Source of the DNA: an uncultured Eubacteriales bacterium
Lineage (GTDB): Bacteria > Bacillota > Clostridia > Lachnospirales > Bianqueaceae
Direction of reading: 5' to 3'
NCBI GenBank assembly: GCA_902783575.1
Contig: CACZRP010000068.1
Span: 1 to 33,878, forward strand
DNA length: 33,878 bases
The position numbers were made by a program, and so were the translations under genes. Every line of letters starts with the position of its first letter. Within the stretch, counting starts at the first letter, position 1. Positions 22,202 to 30,975 of the stretch are shown one piece after another. The notes beneath the pieces are model-generated. The model was given only the letters and a program-made list of their open reading frames with translations, did no database searches and was not told the origin of the DNA.

Positions 22202-22588
22202 ATGACTTTTGAAGAAAAGTACCAAAAGATACGGGAAGAGATCCGTAAGGGCGAAGATATCTGTCCCGTCATGTATGCTGTTTCCGTGATTGGACAAAAA
22301 TGGAAAATTCCCATCCTGTGGCAGCTGGCCTGCAAAAATGAGCCCATGCGCTTCTGCGAGCTGAGACGGAGCCTGGACGGCCCCACCGACGCCATGCTGT
22401 CCAAGGCCCTGGATGAGCTTCAGGAAAGCGGCCTGATTCACCGCATTCAGTATGACTGTATCCCCCCGAAGGTGGAATACACCCTGACCTGCAAAAGCAA
22501 GGCCCTGCTGCCGACCCTCATCTCCCTGCGGGACTGGGCCCAGGGCATCATCGACGAAGAATGCACGAAGAAAAAACAAACGCCGTAA
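22202..22588 (+). CDS. HxlR-family transcriptional regulator
   Basis: 128 residues. The winged helix-turn-helix of HxlR regulators is clear: CPVMYAVSVIGQKWKIPILW, then MRFCELRRSLDGPTDAMLSK and LIHRIQYDCIPPKVEYTLT (wing). Cys21, before the first helix, is the position that senses thiol-reactive compounds in several family members. It is divergent from the ABC transporter with 152 bp between, so it may control that operon; a redox or cystine link is inference. Confidence 0.9.
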   Translation: MTFEEKYQKIREEIRKGEDICPVMYAVSVIGQKWKIPILWQLACKNEPMRFCELRRSLDGPTDAMLSKALDELQESGLIHRIQYDCIPPKVEYTLTCKSKALLPTLISLRDWAQGIIDEECTKKKQTP

Positions 22589-22617
22589 GCCAGGGCCCCG
22601 GCGTCTCATGGGCTCCT

Positions 22618-22642
22618 CCCACCCTTCAAGAAAAGTGGGTTT
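22618..22642 (+). terminator. Weak candidate terminator between convergent genes
   Basis: CCCAC (22618-22622) and GTGGG (22635-22639) make a 5-bp stem with a 12-base loop followed by TTT. The stem is short; support is weak. Confidence 0.3.
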
Positions 22643-22656
22643 CCGCCGCCTGAAAA

Positions 22657-23244
22657 CTATTTATGAAAGCTTGCTACAATCGCCCTGATGGAGCGATGTA
22701 AATAGGGAAGAAATTCCTCCAGGCTGACAGGATCGCTGGTTAGAATAACGCTGTAGCTCACTGCGCTGACCATCTCGATGATGGTGAACAGTTCGATCTC
22801 CAGATTTTTTCTGCCAGCGTCATCCTGCCAGGGAATATTCTTAAAAACAGCCGCATAGCCTTCTTCATTTTTTTCCATTACCTTATAGAAAAGCTCCCAG
22901 CTGATTCTTTTGTTTAAAAAACGAAGCAGCAGGGGGTTTTCTTTTAACTGGAAGAGAATATCATCCATAATTACCAGCAGCTTGTCCGTGTTGGTCTCCA
23001 GCTTTTCGTAGCCGGAATGCTCCAGGGCGTGCCGCATCAGCTGCTCGGACCGATGGATGATCAGCTTCTCATTCAGGTCGTATTTGTCCTTAAAATAAAG
23101 ATAAAAGGTTCCTTTCGCCACTCCGGCCATCTCCACAATATCCGAGATAGTGGTGTTGGCGATGCCTTTACTGGTGAACAGCTGGAACGCGGTTTCCATC
23201 AGGCTGTTCTTTTTTTGCTGTTTGTTTTCCTCTACTCTGCTCAT
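22657..23244 (-). CDS. TetR-family repressor of the MMPL exporter
   Basis: 195 residues. Helix-turn-helix at residues about 15-60 (LMETAFQLFTSKGIANTTIS, then VAKGTFYLYFKDKYDL), followed by a helical ligand-binding and dimer domain ending VASFHK. It is divergent from the MMPL gene, and between them lie two TGAC-centred palindromes: one overlaps the -35 of the exporter promoter and one lies downstream of the start site. The inducer is probably an exported compound. The start at 23244 gives the expected short polar N-terminus. Confidence 0.9.
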   Translation of the reverse strand: MSRVEENKQQKKNSLMETAFQLFTSKGIANTTISDIVEMAGVAKGTFYLYFKDKYDLNEKLIIHRSEQLMRHALEHSGYEKLETNTDKLLVIMDDILFQLKENPLLLRFLNKRISWELFYKVMEKNEEGYAAVFKNIPWQDDAGRKNLEIELFTIIEMVSAVSYSVILTSDPVSLEEFLPYLHRSIRAIVASFHK

Positions 23245-23395
23245 GATCTCTCATCCTTTGAAGGCGTATGTCATCTTTTCTTCATTGTATTTTCTTCTCT
23301 CCGCAAAGTCAAACGAAAAATCCATAAGAAATCCTGGAGTCGGCACGGTTTTTCTGACAAAATGACCAAAATTCATTTTTATTGTGCTGAAGCTA

Positions 23396-23454
23396 TTGAC
23401 CGTTGGTCATTTTCGTGGTATAACAGTCACGATGAATAAATTGACTGATGGTCA
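23396..23454 (+). promoter_or_regulatory. Promoter with two TetR-type operators before the MMPL gene
   Basis: -35 TTGACC (23396-23401), a 17-bp spacer, -10 TATAAC (23419-23424). Operator 1 is the palindrome TGACC-GTT-GGTCA (23397-23409), overlapping the -35. Operator 2 is TGACTGATGGTCA (23442-23454), past the start site; both are followed by TTTT. A half-site TGACCA lies at 23363-23368 toward the repressor gene, which may also be autoregulated. Confidence 0.75.
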
Positions 23455-23530
23455 TTTTATAAATATGACGGCTGTTTCCGGTCCGGCGCAATCCTGCGCT
23501 GATCGCTTCAGCCTCAAGTCGGAGGCTATT

Positions 23531-25642
23531 ATGTATCACATTGCAAAATGGATTACCCGGCACAAGGTGCTGGTCACCGTAGTTTCCCTCGTCCTGATGA
23601 TTCCGGCCATCTTCGGATATCTCAATCTCAGGGTCAACTACGATGTGCTCTACTATCTGCCGGATGATATCGAAACCATGCAGGGACAACAGATTCTGCT
23701 GGATGATTTCGGAAAAGGCGCCTACGCCTTGTTTGTGGCGGAGGGCATGACTGACCGGCAGGTGGCCGATCTGAAGGCGCAGATCGAAAAGGTCGATCAT
23801 GTGGCGGATGTCATCTGGTATGACAGCGTCATGGATCTGAGCGTGCCCGCGAAGATCCTGCCGGAGGATCTGTACAAGGCTTTCCACACGGAGGACGCCA
23901 CTTTGATGGCCATCTTCTTTGATACCGGCTCCTCGGCCGATGAAACCATGGATGCCATTGACCAGATCCGGAAGATTGCGGGAGAGAAATGCTTCCTGAG
24001 CAGCATTTCCGCCATTGTCACCGACACCAAGCATCTGGTGGAGCAGGAGCTGTTCTGGTACGTGCTGATTGCCGTGCTGGCCTCCGCCGCGGTGCTGGCG
24101 GCCACGATGGATTCCTGGATGGCCCCGGTGCTGTTCCTGACGAACATCGGAATTGCCGTTATCTATAATCTCGGAACCAACTGGATTCAGGGTGAAATCT
24201 CCTTTATCACCATGTCGCTGGCGGCTGTGCTGCAGCTGGCAGTCACCATGGATTATTCCATCTTCCTCTGGAACGCCTACAAGGAGCAGCGGTCAAAAAT
24301 CGCGGACAAGGAAGAAGCCATGGCCCAGGCCATCTGCCAGACCATCAGCTCGGTGTCCGGCTCTTCCCTGACAACCATCGCGGGCTTTATTGCGCTGTGC
24401 TTTATGTCCTTCACCCTGGGCAAGGATCTCGGGGTTGTCATGGCCAAGGGCGTGGTGTTTGGCGTACTGACCTGTATCACCACCCTTCCAGCCATGATCC
24501 TGCTCTTTGACAGAGCCATTGCCCGAACCGCCCACAAGCCCCTGACCATCCGCGGCGAGAAGCTGGCCGGGTTCATAGTCAGGCACCACCGGGTATTCCT
24601 GGTTCTGATGCTGCTTTTATGGATCCCGGCGCTATATGGCTACCATCAGGTGAATGTCTACTACAATCTGGATATCTCCCTGCCCGATTACCTGCCTTCG
24701 GTGCAGTCGAAGGAGGAGCTGAAGGAGCATTTTGACATGAGCACCATCCATATGATTCTGGCCGACGAGGATCTTTCTTCCAGGGACGCCCGGCTGATGC
24801 TGGATGAGATGCAGCAGGTGGACGGCGTTCAGTTCGCCATCGCCACCGACAGCCTGATCGGCTCCCGGATTCCCAAGGCATGGCTTCCCGAGGATCTCAC
24901 GCAGAAGCTCTCCAGCGGCGGCTATCAGCTGATGCTGATCGGCACCAGCTACCCCGTGGCTTCCGATGAAATCAACCGGCAGATCGGCACCCTCGAGCAG
25001 ATCATGAAAAAATACGATCCCAGCGCCATGCTGATTGGCGAGGGTCCGGGCACCAGAGACCTGATCCGCATCACCGATTCCGATTTCAAGATGGTGAGCG
25101 CGGTTTCCATCGGCGCGATTTTCCTGATTATCCTGGCCGTCCTCCACTCACCCGTGCTGCCAGTGCTGCTGGTGCTGGTCATTGAGCTGGCCATTTACAT
25201 CAACATGGGCGTCTGTGGCTTCACCGGCGAAAAGCTTCCTTTCGTGGCATCCATTGTCATCGGAACCATCCAGCTTGGCGCCACCGTGGACTACGCCATC
25301 CTGATGACCGACCGGTACGTGCACGAGCGGCTGCAGGGTCACGACAAAAAGGCCGCTGCCAACGTTTCCCTGTCCACATCCATGCCGTCCATCTTTACCA
25401 GTGCGCTGGGCTTCTTCGCTGCGACCATCGGTGTTGGAATTTTCTCGGACGTCGATATGATTGGTTCCCTTTGCCGGCTGATGGCCAGGGGCGCCCTGAT
25501 CAGCATGACAATGGTGCTTCTTCTGCTGCCGGCTTTCTATCTGCTGTTTGATCCGCTGATCATGAAGACGCGGTGGAAATCGCTGGCGGAGCGCAGAAAG
25601 ACGTTGAAGCGAAAGTGGACGCCCGCCGCTCATGAAGGATAA
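23531..25642 (+). CDS. MMPL/RND-family exporter
   Basis: 703 residues from the Met at 23531, preceded by CGGAGG; the frame is open from 23384, but that region holds the promoter and operators. It has two RND halves, each with one helix, a large extracellular loop and five helices. The paired proton-relay motifs are present: AVTMDYSIFLW (Asp241-Tyr242) and GATVDYAILM (Asp587-Tyr588). Gram-positive MMPL proteins export lipids, surface glycolipid precursors or antimicrobial compounds using the proton gradient. It is repressed by the divergent TetR and followed 77 bp later by the heptad-repeat lipoprotein, its probable partner. Confidence 0.93.
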   Translation: MYHIAKWITRHKVLVTVVSLVLMIPAIFGYLNLRVNYDVLYYLPDDIETMQGQQILLDDFGKGAYALFVAEGMTDRQVADLKAQIEKVDHVADVIWYDSVMDLSVPAKILPEDLYKAFHTEDATLMAIFFDTGSSADETMDAIDQIRKIAGEKCFLSSISAIVTDTKHLVEQELFWYVLIAVLASAAVLAATMDSWMAPVLFLTNIGIAVIYNLGTNWIQGEISFITMSLAAVLQLAVTMDYSIFLWNAYKEQRSKIADKEEAMAQAICQTISSVSGSSLTTIAGFIALCFMSFTLGKDLGVVMAKGVVFGVLTCITTLPAMILLFDRAIARTAHKPLTIRGEKLAGFIVRHHRVFLVLMLLLWIPALYGYHQVNVYYNLDISLPDYLPSVQSKEELKEHFDMSTIHMILADEDLSSRDARLMLDEMQQVDGVQFAIATDSLIGSRIPKAWLPEDLTQKLSSGGYQLMLIGTSYPVASDEINRQIGTLEQIMKKYDPSAMLIGEGPGTRDLIRITDSDFKMVSAVSIGAIFLIILAVLHSPVLPVLLVLVIELAIYINMGVCGFTGEKLPFVASIVIGTIQLGATVDYAILMTDRYVHERLQGHDKKAAANVSLSTSMPSIFTSALGFFAATIGVGIFSDVDMIGSLCRLMARGALISMTMVLLLLPAFYLLFDPLIMKTRWKSLAERRKTLKRKWTPAAHEG

Positions 25643-25668
25643 CAAGAAATCATAGTTTGATATAGAAT

Positions 25669-25705
25669 CGTCTGAAGCCTGCACCAAATGAAGGCCCTTC
25701 AGACG
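25669..25705 (+). other. Inverted repeat between exporter and lipoprotein genes
   Basis: CGTCTGAAG (25669-25677) and CTTCAGACG (25697-25705) form a perfect 9-bp stem with a 19-base loop, just before the GGAGG of the next gene. There is no T-run, so it is more likely an RNA-processing or attenuation element than a terminator. Confidence 0.5.
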
Positions 25706-25719
25706 GAATGGAGGTTGAA

Positions 25720-28257
25720 ATGAGACATCAGATAAAAACACTGCTGGCTGAGGGTATGACGGGAATTTTGCTGCTGACTTCTCTCACCGGCTGTACCGCT
25801 GAGGCAGAAAACAAGGCAATGACCCTCTCCGAGCCGGATCAGCAGATTCAGGAGGCCGCCTCTTCCATGCTGGCGCAGACTTCGCACAGCAATGAGGAAG
25901 GCAAAGAGGAAACGGTCTATGTGATTGCCGACGCCAATGGAAAGCCCAGCGAGACCATTGTCAGCACCTGGCTGAAAAACCCGCAGGGCGCGGCATCTCT
26001 GGAGGATGTCACGGATTTAACCGACATCCGGAATGTAAAGGGCACCGAAACCTTCACCCGGACCGCTGACGGGCATCTGACCTGGGACGCCGGCGGAAAC
26101 GATATTTATTACCAGGGCACAACGGACAGAACCCTCCCGGTGAGCACCAGCATTTCCTATCAGCTGGACGGGAAGGATATGAAGCCGGAAGAACTGGCCG
26201 GCAGGAGCGGTCATCTGGTAATCCGCTTTGATTATGTGAATCATGAAAAAGTGACGGAGCAGATCAACGGCAAAGATGTCACCCTTTACCAGCCCTTCAC
26301 CGTGGTTTCCGGTCTGATGCTGGACAAGGACAAAGCCTCAAACATCACCGTCACCAAGGGCAAAGTCATCGACACCGGCAATCAGGCCATCGTTCTTGGG
26401 CTGGCCATGCCGGGTCTTGCCGAGAGCCTGGATCTGGCTGGCAGGAAGACCACCGACGGATCACCCCTGACTGTGGATATTCCGGACAGCGTGACGGTGG
26501 AGGCGGATGTGACCGATTTCAAGCTGATGACAAGCCTGACCATGATCTCCAATGACATGATGCAGGACCTGGATCTGTCCTCCGTAAACTCCGTGGACGA
26601 GCTGGAGAATGCCATGAAGGAGCTGACGGATGCCTCCACACAGCTGAAGGATGGATCCTCCGCACTGTACAACGGTACCTCTGCTCTCAGCGAAGGAGCC
26701 GGAGCGCTTTCTGAAGGAATCCACACAGTCGATGAAGGCGCCCTGGCACTGAAGGATGGCGCCCTGGCACTGTCCGGAGGCCTTGACAGCCTGGAGGCTG
26801 GCGCAAGCCGTCTGGCCGAAGGGACCACTGCCCTTTCCAGCGGCGCCCAGGCCGCATCCGAAGGAGCCGGCCAGCTGGGGGACGGACTTCAGACCCTGAA
26901 TGGCCAGACTCCCGCGCTTTGTGACGGCGCGGCCAAAGCTGCCAAGGGTGCCGAAGCCCTGAGCGCAGGCGCCAATCAGGTAAAAGAAGGCGCCGCCGCC
27001 CTGGATAGCGGACTCGGAACACTGCAGTCCTCCGCAGCAAATCTTCCGGCCGGTGCTGCCGCTCTTTCCCAGGGCGCGCTGAAAATCGGGCAGGCCCTAA
27101 AGAGCGATGAGGGTCCCAGCCTCTATGCCGGTGCCAAGCAGATTGAAGCCGCCTCGGGCGCCATCAGCCAGGGGCTGACTGCCGAGGAAGGCTCCATCCA
27201 GGCAGCGGCGGATCAGATTGCCCAGGGTGCTCAGCAGCTTTCTGGCGGAGCCCAGCAGATTTCTCAGGCAGCCGGCACACTGCAGGGGATGCTGGGGACA
27301 ATCCTTGAAAAAGCAGAAACCTATACGGAAGTTCTTTCCGGCCTGGGTATTGATGTATCCAGCTATCTGGCCCAGGCAGAGGCGGCCTATGCCGCTCTCG
27401 GACAGATGAAGGACGGAGCCGATGCGATTGCCGCAGGCCTCACCGGAGAAGGTGCTTCCATTTACAACGCGGCTGCCGGTATCTCCGCCGGTGCCGAAAA
27501 GCTGGGCGAAGGCGCGGACCAGATCGGAGCCGGCGCCAAATCCATGGAGGATGGAATCGATACCCTGGTAAGCGATGAAAATCTGGGAGCTTTAACTGCA
27601 GGGCTGAACACCCTGGCCGAAAGCTCAGCCGCCCTCACCGGCGGCGTGGATCAGCTGAAAACCGGAGCTGATGCCCTTCAGGCCGGCACCGTACAGGTGG
27701 CGGATGGAGCCTCTGCCCTGAAGGAAGGCACCTCTGCCCTGAGCGAAGGCGCCTCTGCTGCCGCTGATGGCATCAGCCAGCTGGCCGAAGGGGCCGAGAA
27801 TCTGAAAGACGGAAACGATGCCCTTGCCGAGGGCGCCGCTGCTCTGGACACCGGAGCCCAGCGCCTTGCCGAAGGCGCCCGCTCCGCATCGGAGGGAGCT
27901 GCTGACCTTTCCAGCGGTGCCAGTGAACTGAAGGACGGCACCGGCAAGCTCAGCGAAGGCTCCGATGAACTGACGACCGGCGTGAAGGAACTGCTCGAAG
28001 GAGCGAAAGAACTGATGAATGGTATGTACACCTTCGATGAAGAAGGCATTCAGAAGCTCTCCTCTCTGGTGGAAGATGATGCGAAGGATCTGGTGGACCG
28101 GGTAAAAGCCCTTCAGGAACTGAGCACCCATTACACTTCCTTCGACGGAACCGAGGCCGAGGATGCCACTGCCGGAGACGGCAGCGCCAATAACGGTCAG
28201 GCCGATAAAAACAAAAACTCCGTCCGGTTTGTGATCCGGACAGAGTCGATCGAATAA
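25720..28257 (+). CDS. YhgE/Pip-like heptad-repeat surface lipoprotein
   Basis: 845 residues from the Met at 25720, with GGAGG 5 bp upstream; the ATG at 25708 lacks a site. The signal ends in a lipobox (LLLTSLTGC). Residues about 40-285 are a globular beta-rich region. Residues about 290-765 are dominated by a seven-residue repeat, GAxxLxx (GTSALSE, GASAAAD, GISQLAE, GAENLKD, GNDALAE), a pattern of X-X-X-x-x-L-x-x-G found in YhgE/Pip and other MMPL-partner proteins, which should form a very long rod-like helical or coiled-coil structure. Unlike full YhgE, I see no C-terminal membrane bundle; the end is polar (RFVIRTESIE). It is probably a periplasmic-side adaptor for the exporter. Confidence 0.8.
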   Translation: MRHQIKTLLAEGMTGILLLTSLTGCTAEAENKAMTLSEPDQQIQEAASSMLAQTSHSNEEGKEETVYVIADANGKPSETIVSTWLKNPQGAASLEDVTDLTDIRNVKGTETFTRTADGHLTWDAGGNDIYYQGTTDRTLPVSTSISYQLDGKDMKPEELAGRSGHLVIRFDYVNHEKVTEQINGKDVTLYQPFTVVSGLMLDKDKASNITVTKGKVIDTGNQAIVLGLAMPGLAESLDLAGRKTTDGSPLTVDIPDSVTVEADVTDFKLMTSLTMISNDMMQDLDLSSVNSVDELENAMKELTDASTQLKDGSSALYNGTSALSEGAGALSEGIHTVDEGALALKDGALALSGGLDSLEAGASRLAEGTTALSSGAQAASEGAGQLGDGLQTLNGQTPALCDGAAKAAKGAEALSAGANQVKEGAAALDSGLGTLQSSAANLPAGAAALSQGALKIGQALKSDEGPSLYAGAKQIEAASGAISQGLTAEEGSIQAAADQIAQGAQQLSGGAQQISQAAGTLQGMLGTILEKAETYTEVLSGLGIDVSSYLAQAEAAYAALGQMKDGADAIAAGLTGEGASIYNAAAGISAGAEKLGEGADQIGAGAKSMEDGIDTLVSDENLGALTAGLNTLAESSAALTGGVDQLKTGADALQAGTVQVADGASALKEGTSALSEGASAAADGISQLAEGAENLKDGNDALAEGAAALDTGAQRLAEGARSASEGAADLSSGASELKDGTGKLSEGSDELTTGVKELLEGAKELMNGMYTFDEEGIQKLSSLVEDDAKDLVDRVKALQELSTHYTSFDGTEAEDATAGDGSANNGQADKNKNSVRFVIRTESIE

Positions 28258-28312
28258 ACACAAAGCCATTCCATTACGGAAAAGACAAGGCTATATCCAA
28301 AGTATAAAACAA

Positions 28313-28338
28313 GGGGCGAAGTCCACAGACTTCGCCCC
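28313..28338. terminator. Terminator between convergent genes
   Basis: A perfect 11-bp stem GGGGCGAAGTC / GACTTCGCCCC with loop CACA, followed by GACTTTT on the plus strand and preceded by AAAAC (GTTTT on the minus strand). It likely serves both the lipoprotein gene (plus) and the GNAT-Nudix gene (minus). Confidence 0.8.
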
Positions 28339-28378
28339 GACTTTTGTATGTGAATAAAGTTGCTGCCACTTCCAGGTC

Positions 28379-29443
28379 TTATTCATATTCTTCCCGAATC
28401 GTGAACTGATCCGGAAGATGGAAAATCTCTGTTTTCAGAAACATGGGATAGAAGTATTCATCCTTCAGCCTGTCAAAGGGCAGCCACTCAAAGGTGTGAA
28501 CATGGTCATTCTCTGAGAGGATGAATCTGGCTCCTCTGCTCTCAAGATCTGTTTCGGAGACATCCATCAGGAAATAGATACAGATCTCATGATAGTTGAG
28601 ATGATCCACATCTTCGTTGAAGAAGCCCTGATTCAGCCACAAAGGGCGAACAATTTTGGCCCTGATGTCCAGCTCCTCCTCCAGTTCCCGGACGATGGCA
28701 TGCTCCGCCGTTTCGCCCATGCAGACTCTTCCGCCCGGCAGATAAAAGTAGGGCGAGCGCTCATCATGCATGGCCAGAATCTGATCGCCCTGCAGAATGA
28801 TGGCGCAGACCCGGTAATTGAATTTATGGGAGCCGACGATAAGGAAAATGTCATGCACCATATCCGGTGCGATATCCGTTTTCGGCACCAGCTTGTCTTC
28901 GTCGCGCAAAATAGCGTGCCAGACCAGGTCGTGAATGCCGGAATTGTTCTTTCCGGCGCCGCGCCAGATGCCTTCTTCCCGCATTCCTGCCTTTTCCATG
29001 ACGCGGCCGGATCGGGGATTGTTGATATCATGGCCTGCAGCCACACGCCGGAAGCCCTCGCTGTCGAACAGGAACCGGATGACGGCCTTTAAGGCTTCCG
29101 GCATGATATCCTGCCCCCAGAAGGCTTTGCCAAGGCAGTAGCCTATATCCGCGGAGTCCGTGCCGTCATGGGTCTGCCCCACCACAGAAATATTCCCGAT
29201 CACCTGACCGGTCCTCTTCCATTCGATGGCCCAGTTATAGAAATCAGGTTCATCGTAGTGGGAAATCCAGTCCTCCAACACCTTCTCAGAAACATCGACG
29301 CCTGTATGGGTGGGCCAGGTCAGATATTTCGTCACTTCCGGATCGGATGCCCAGTTGTCAAACATATCCTGCGCATCTGCCATCGTAAACTTCCTCAGAA
29401 TGAGGCGATCTGTCTCCAGTGTCCGTGTACCTGAATGAGTCAT
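28379..29443 (-). CDS. Fusion: RimJ-type GNAT acetyltransferase plus Nudix hydrolase
   Basis: 354 residues. Residues 1-180 are a GNAT of the RimJ/RimL type: LETDRLILRKFTMADAQDMF start, ADIGYCLGKAFWGQDIMPEA with acetyl-CoA contacts, and NNPRSGRVMEKAGMREEG. Residues about 200-354 are a Nudix domain; the box GRVCMGETAEHAIVRELEEE, then LDI, follows G-x5-E-x7-REU-x-EE-x-G-U except that Asp replaces the final Gly. The metal-binding Glu residues are kept. Nudix enzymes split nucleoside-diphosphate-X compounds; the GNAT half would acetylate an amine. The substrate is unknown. The start at 29443 has GGAAAGGA about 9 bp upstream. Confidence 0.88.
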   Translation of the reverse strand: MTHSGTRTLETDRLILRKFTMADAQDMFDNWASDPEVTKYLTWPTHTGVDVSEKVLEDWISHYDEPDFYNWAIEWKRTGQVIGNISVVGQTHDGTDSADIGYCLGKAFWGQDIMPEALKAVIRFLFDSEGFRRVAAGHDINNPRSGRVMEKAGMREEGIWRGAGKNNSGIHDLVWHAILRDEDKLVPKTDIAPDMVHDIFLIVGSHKFNYRVCAIILQGDQILAMHDERSPYFYLPGGRVCMGETAEHAIVRELEEELDIRAKIVRPLWLNQGFFNEDVDHLNYHEICIYFLMDVSETDLESRGARFILSENDHVHTFEWLPFDRLKDEYFYPMFLKTEIFHLPDQFTIREEYE

Positions 29444-29487
29444 GAGAAAACCATCCTTTCCTGATCATAGATCGAGTATACTAGGCC

Positions 29488-30102
29488 TCATGTCAACGCA
29501 GAGGCGGTTTCAAAGGCCATGTCGGTCATCGCCGCCGGCAGCAGTTCTTCCGGTCTGTTATCCGGACGGATCCAGTCATTGATATATCTCTCCGGCAGGA
29601 TCAGCGGCATCCGGTTATGAATGAACCGAATCTCCTTCGCCGGTTCCCTGGTCAGAATCACAAAGACGGGGAGCCCGTTCTCTATCCGGTACAGGCCGCA
29701 GAGCCATGTCATGGCAGAATCCTTCGGCTGAATCTTATATTTACTGCCGGCATGCATCTTTCCGTCGCTGCCCTGCAGGTGCTCCCATTCGAAATACCAG
29801 GAGGCCGGCACAATACAGCGTCTGCTATTCCAGGAGTCCCTGAAGGTCGGTTTATCACCGGCGCTCTCGCACCGGGCATTCACCAGCAGCGATTTTCCGG
29901 AGAATCCCCACTTCATGGGAAATACCGTGCGTTTCCCCCGGCGGTTCGGGGCAATGACCGGCACCACATCCGTCGGCCTGATTTCTCCATTGGTTTTGAT
30001 CGTGGCCATTCCCTGCCATTGCCGGACCAGGGATGATTGGTTCATTTCGTCCGCAATTATTTCAAATTCCGGCGATTTCTCTACCCAGTATCTGCCGCAC
30101 AT
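29488..30102 (-). CDS. SRAP-domain abasic-site DNA repair protein (YedK/HMCES type)
   Basis: 204 residues. Begins MCGRY: Cys2, exposed after Met removal, is the catalytic residue that forms a thiazolidine link to abasic sites in single-stranded DNA. The other family motifs are present: NARCESAGDKPTFRDSW, RRCIVPASWYFEWE and RFIHNRMPLIL, with the conserved His. The protein shields abasic sites in ssDNA; in bacteria it is often near SOS or mobile genes. No SOS box is recognised upstream. Family call is sure. Confidence 0.93.
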   Translation of the reverse strand: MCGRYWVEKSPEFEIIADEMNQSSLVRQWQGMATIKTNGEIRPTDVVPVIAPNRRGKRTVFPMKWGFSGKSLLVNARCESAGDKPTFRDSWNSRRCIVPASWYFEWEHLQGSDGKMHAGSKYKIQPKDSAMTWLCGLYRIENGLPVFVILTREPAKEIRFIHNRMPLILPERYINDWIRPDNRPEELLPAAMTDMAFETASALT

Positions 30103-30146
30103 AACTAATCTCCTGTACTGATGGACACGCCTTATCTCGCATTTAA

Positions 30147-30932
30147 TTACAGCTGATTAAGGATGTCCCTCTCTGAGTAATTTTTTGATTCTATCACGAT
30201 GCTTCTGTCCGGGAAAACCTCGCTGCAGATCCTCAGCTCCAGATCCTGCCGGTGTAAAAAATGGCGGATCAGATCCTCTTCTCCCTGTAAGCCGCGGGAT
30301 TTTGCATAAGGACAATCATTGAAGAATCCCAGCATCATCGGGAACCACAGCTCATTTCCCTGTTCATCCGATCTTTCCTTCCGGATGGTTTCCAGATTCC
30401 CACGGATATCCTTTGCCTGCAGATATATAATACGGTAGTTTTTCCCGCCCAGCGCCTCGCGGACCTTCCTGTAAAATGACAGGATTTCCTCATCATCCGC
30501 CTGCCGGAACAGGATCATATCCTCCACAATGTTCTGGAACAAAGAACACTCAAAGATCATTTGGTCCGAGTCCCATTTCCTATAGCGGCCAAGCACGATG
30601 GATTGGAACGCATCGAAGGAGATCCGGTTATTGTATATCTCATACTGTTCCAGATCCTGATAGAACTTCCTGTCATCCGCTGCGATCTTCGTATAACAGA
30701 TGATCTTCCTGCATCCTTCAGAATACGTCTTCTCTTCGAGCTTGGAACGCATCTCCGGATACTTTTCCACGATCCTTTGATACTGATCATCATCAACGTA
30801 AGCGCACCATGACAGCTCAACGGGGGAGTATTCACCTTCCCGGACCGCGGTATATCCGGGATTCATATCAGATAGTTTCTGAACCAGGGTGCTCTTGCCG
30901 CTCCCCTGCAATCCTTCTACGAAATAATTCAT
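30147..30932 (-). CDS. P-loop nucleotide-binding protein, kinase-like
   Basis: 261 residues. Walker A GLQGSGKST lies at residues 7-15 immediately after the first strand (MNYFVE), the layout of nucleoside/nucleotide and small-molecule kinases. The central part is rich in charged helices (EEKTYSEGCRKIICYTKI); IIYLQAKDIRGNLETIRKER looks like a lid region with Arg residues. The phosphate acceptor is not identifiable, and I do not recognise a named family. It starts 43 bp from the GNAT gene, all on the minus strand, in a loosely packed block of small accessory genes. Confidence 0.75.
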   Translation of the reverse strand: MNYFVEGLQGSGKSTLVQKLSDMNPGYTAVREGEYSPVELSWCAYVDDDQYQRIVEKYPEMRSKLEEKTYSEGCRKIICYTKIAADDRKFYQDLEQYEIYNNRISFDAFQSIVLGRYRKWDSDQMIFECSLFQNIVEDMILFRQADDEEILSFYRKVREALGGKNYRIIYLQAKDIRGNLETIRKERSDEQGNELWFPMMLGFFNDCPYAKSRGLQGEEDLIRHFLHRQDLELRICSEVFPDRSIVIESKNYSERDILNQL

Positions 30933-30975
30933 AGGCGTGGACTCCTTATTCTCTTTCTTCTGACTTCCAGGGGAA

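Noticed and set aside
29444-29487. TTGACA and TATACT as a promoter for the GNAT-Nudix gene
   Set aside because: The spacing is only 10 bp, too short for a normal promoter.
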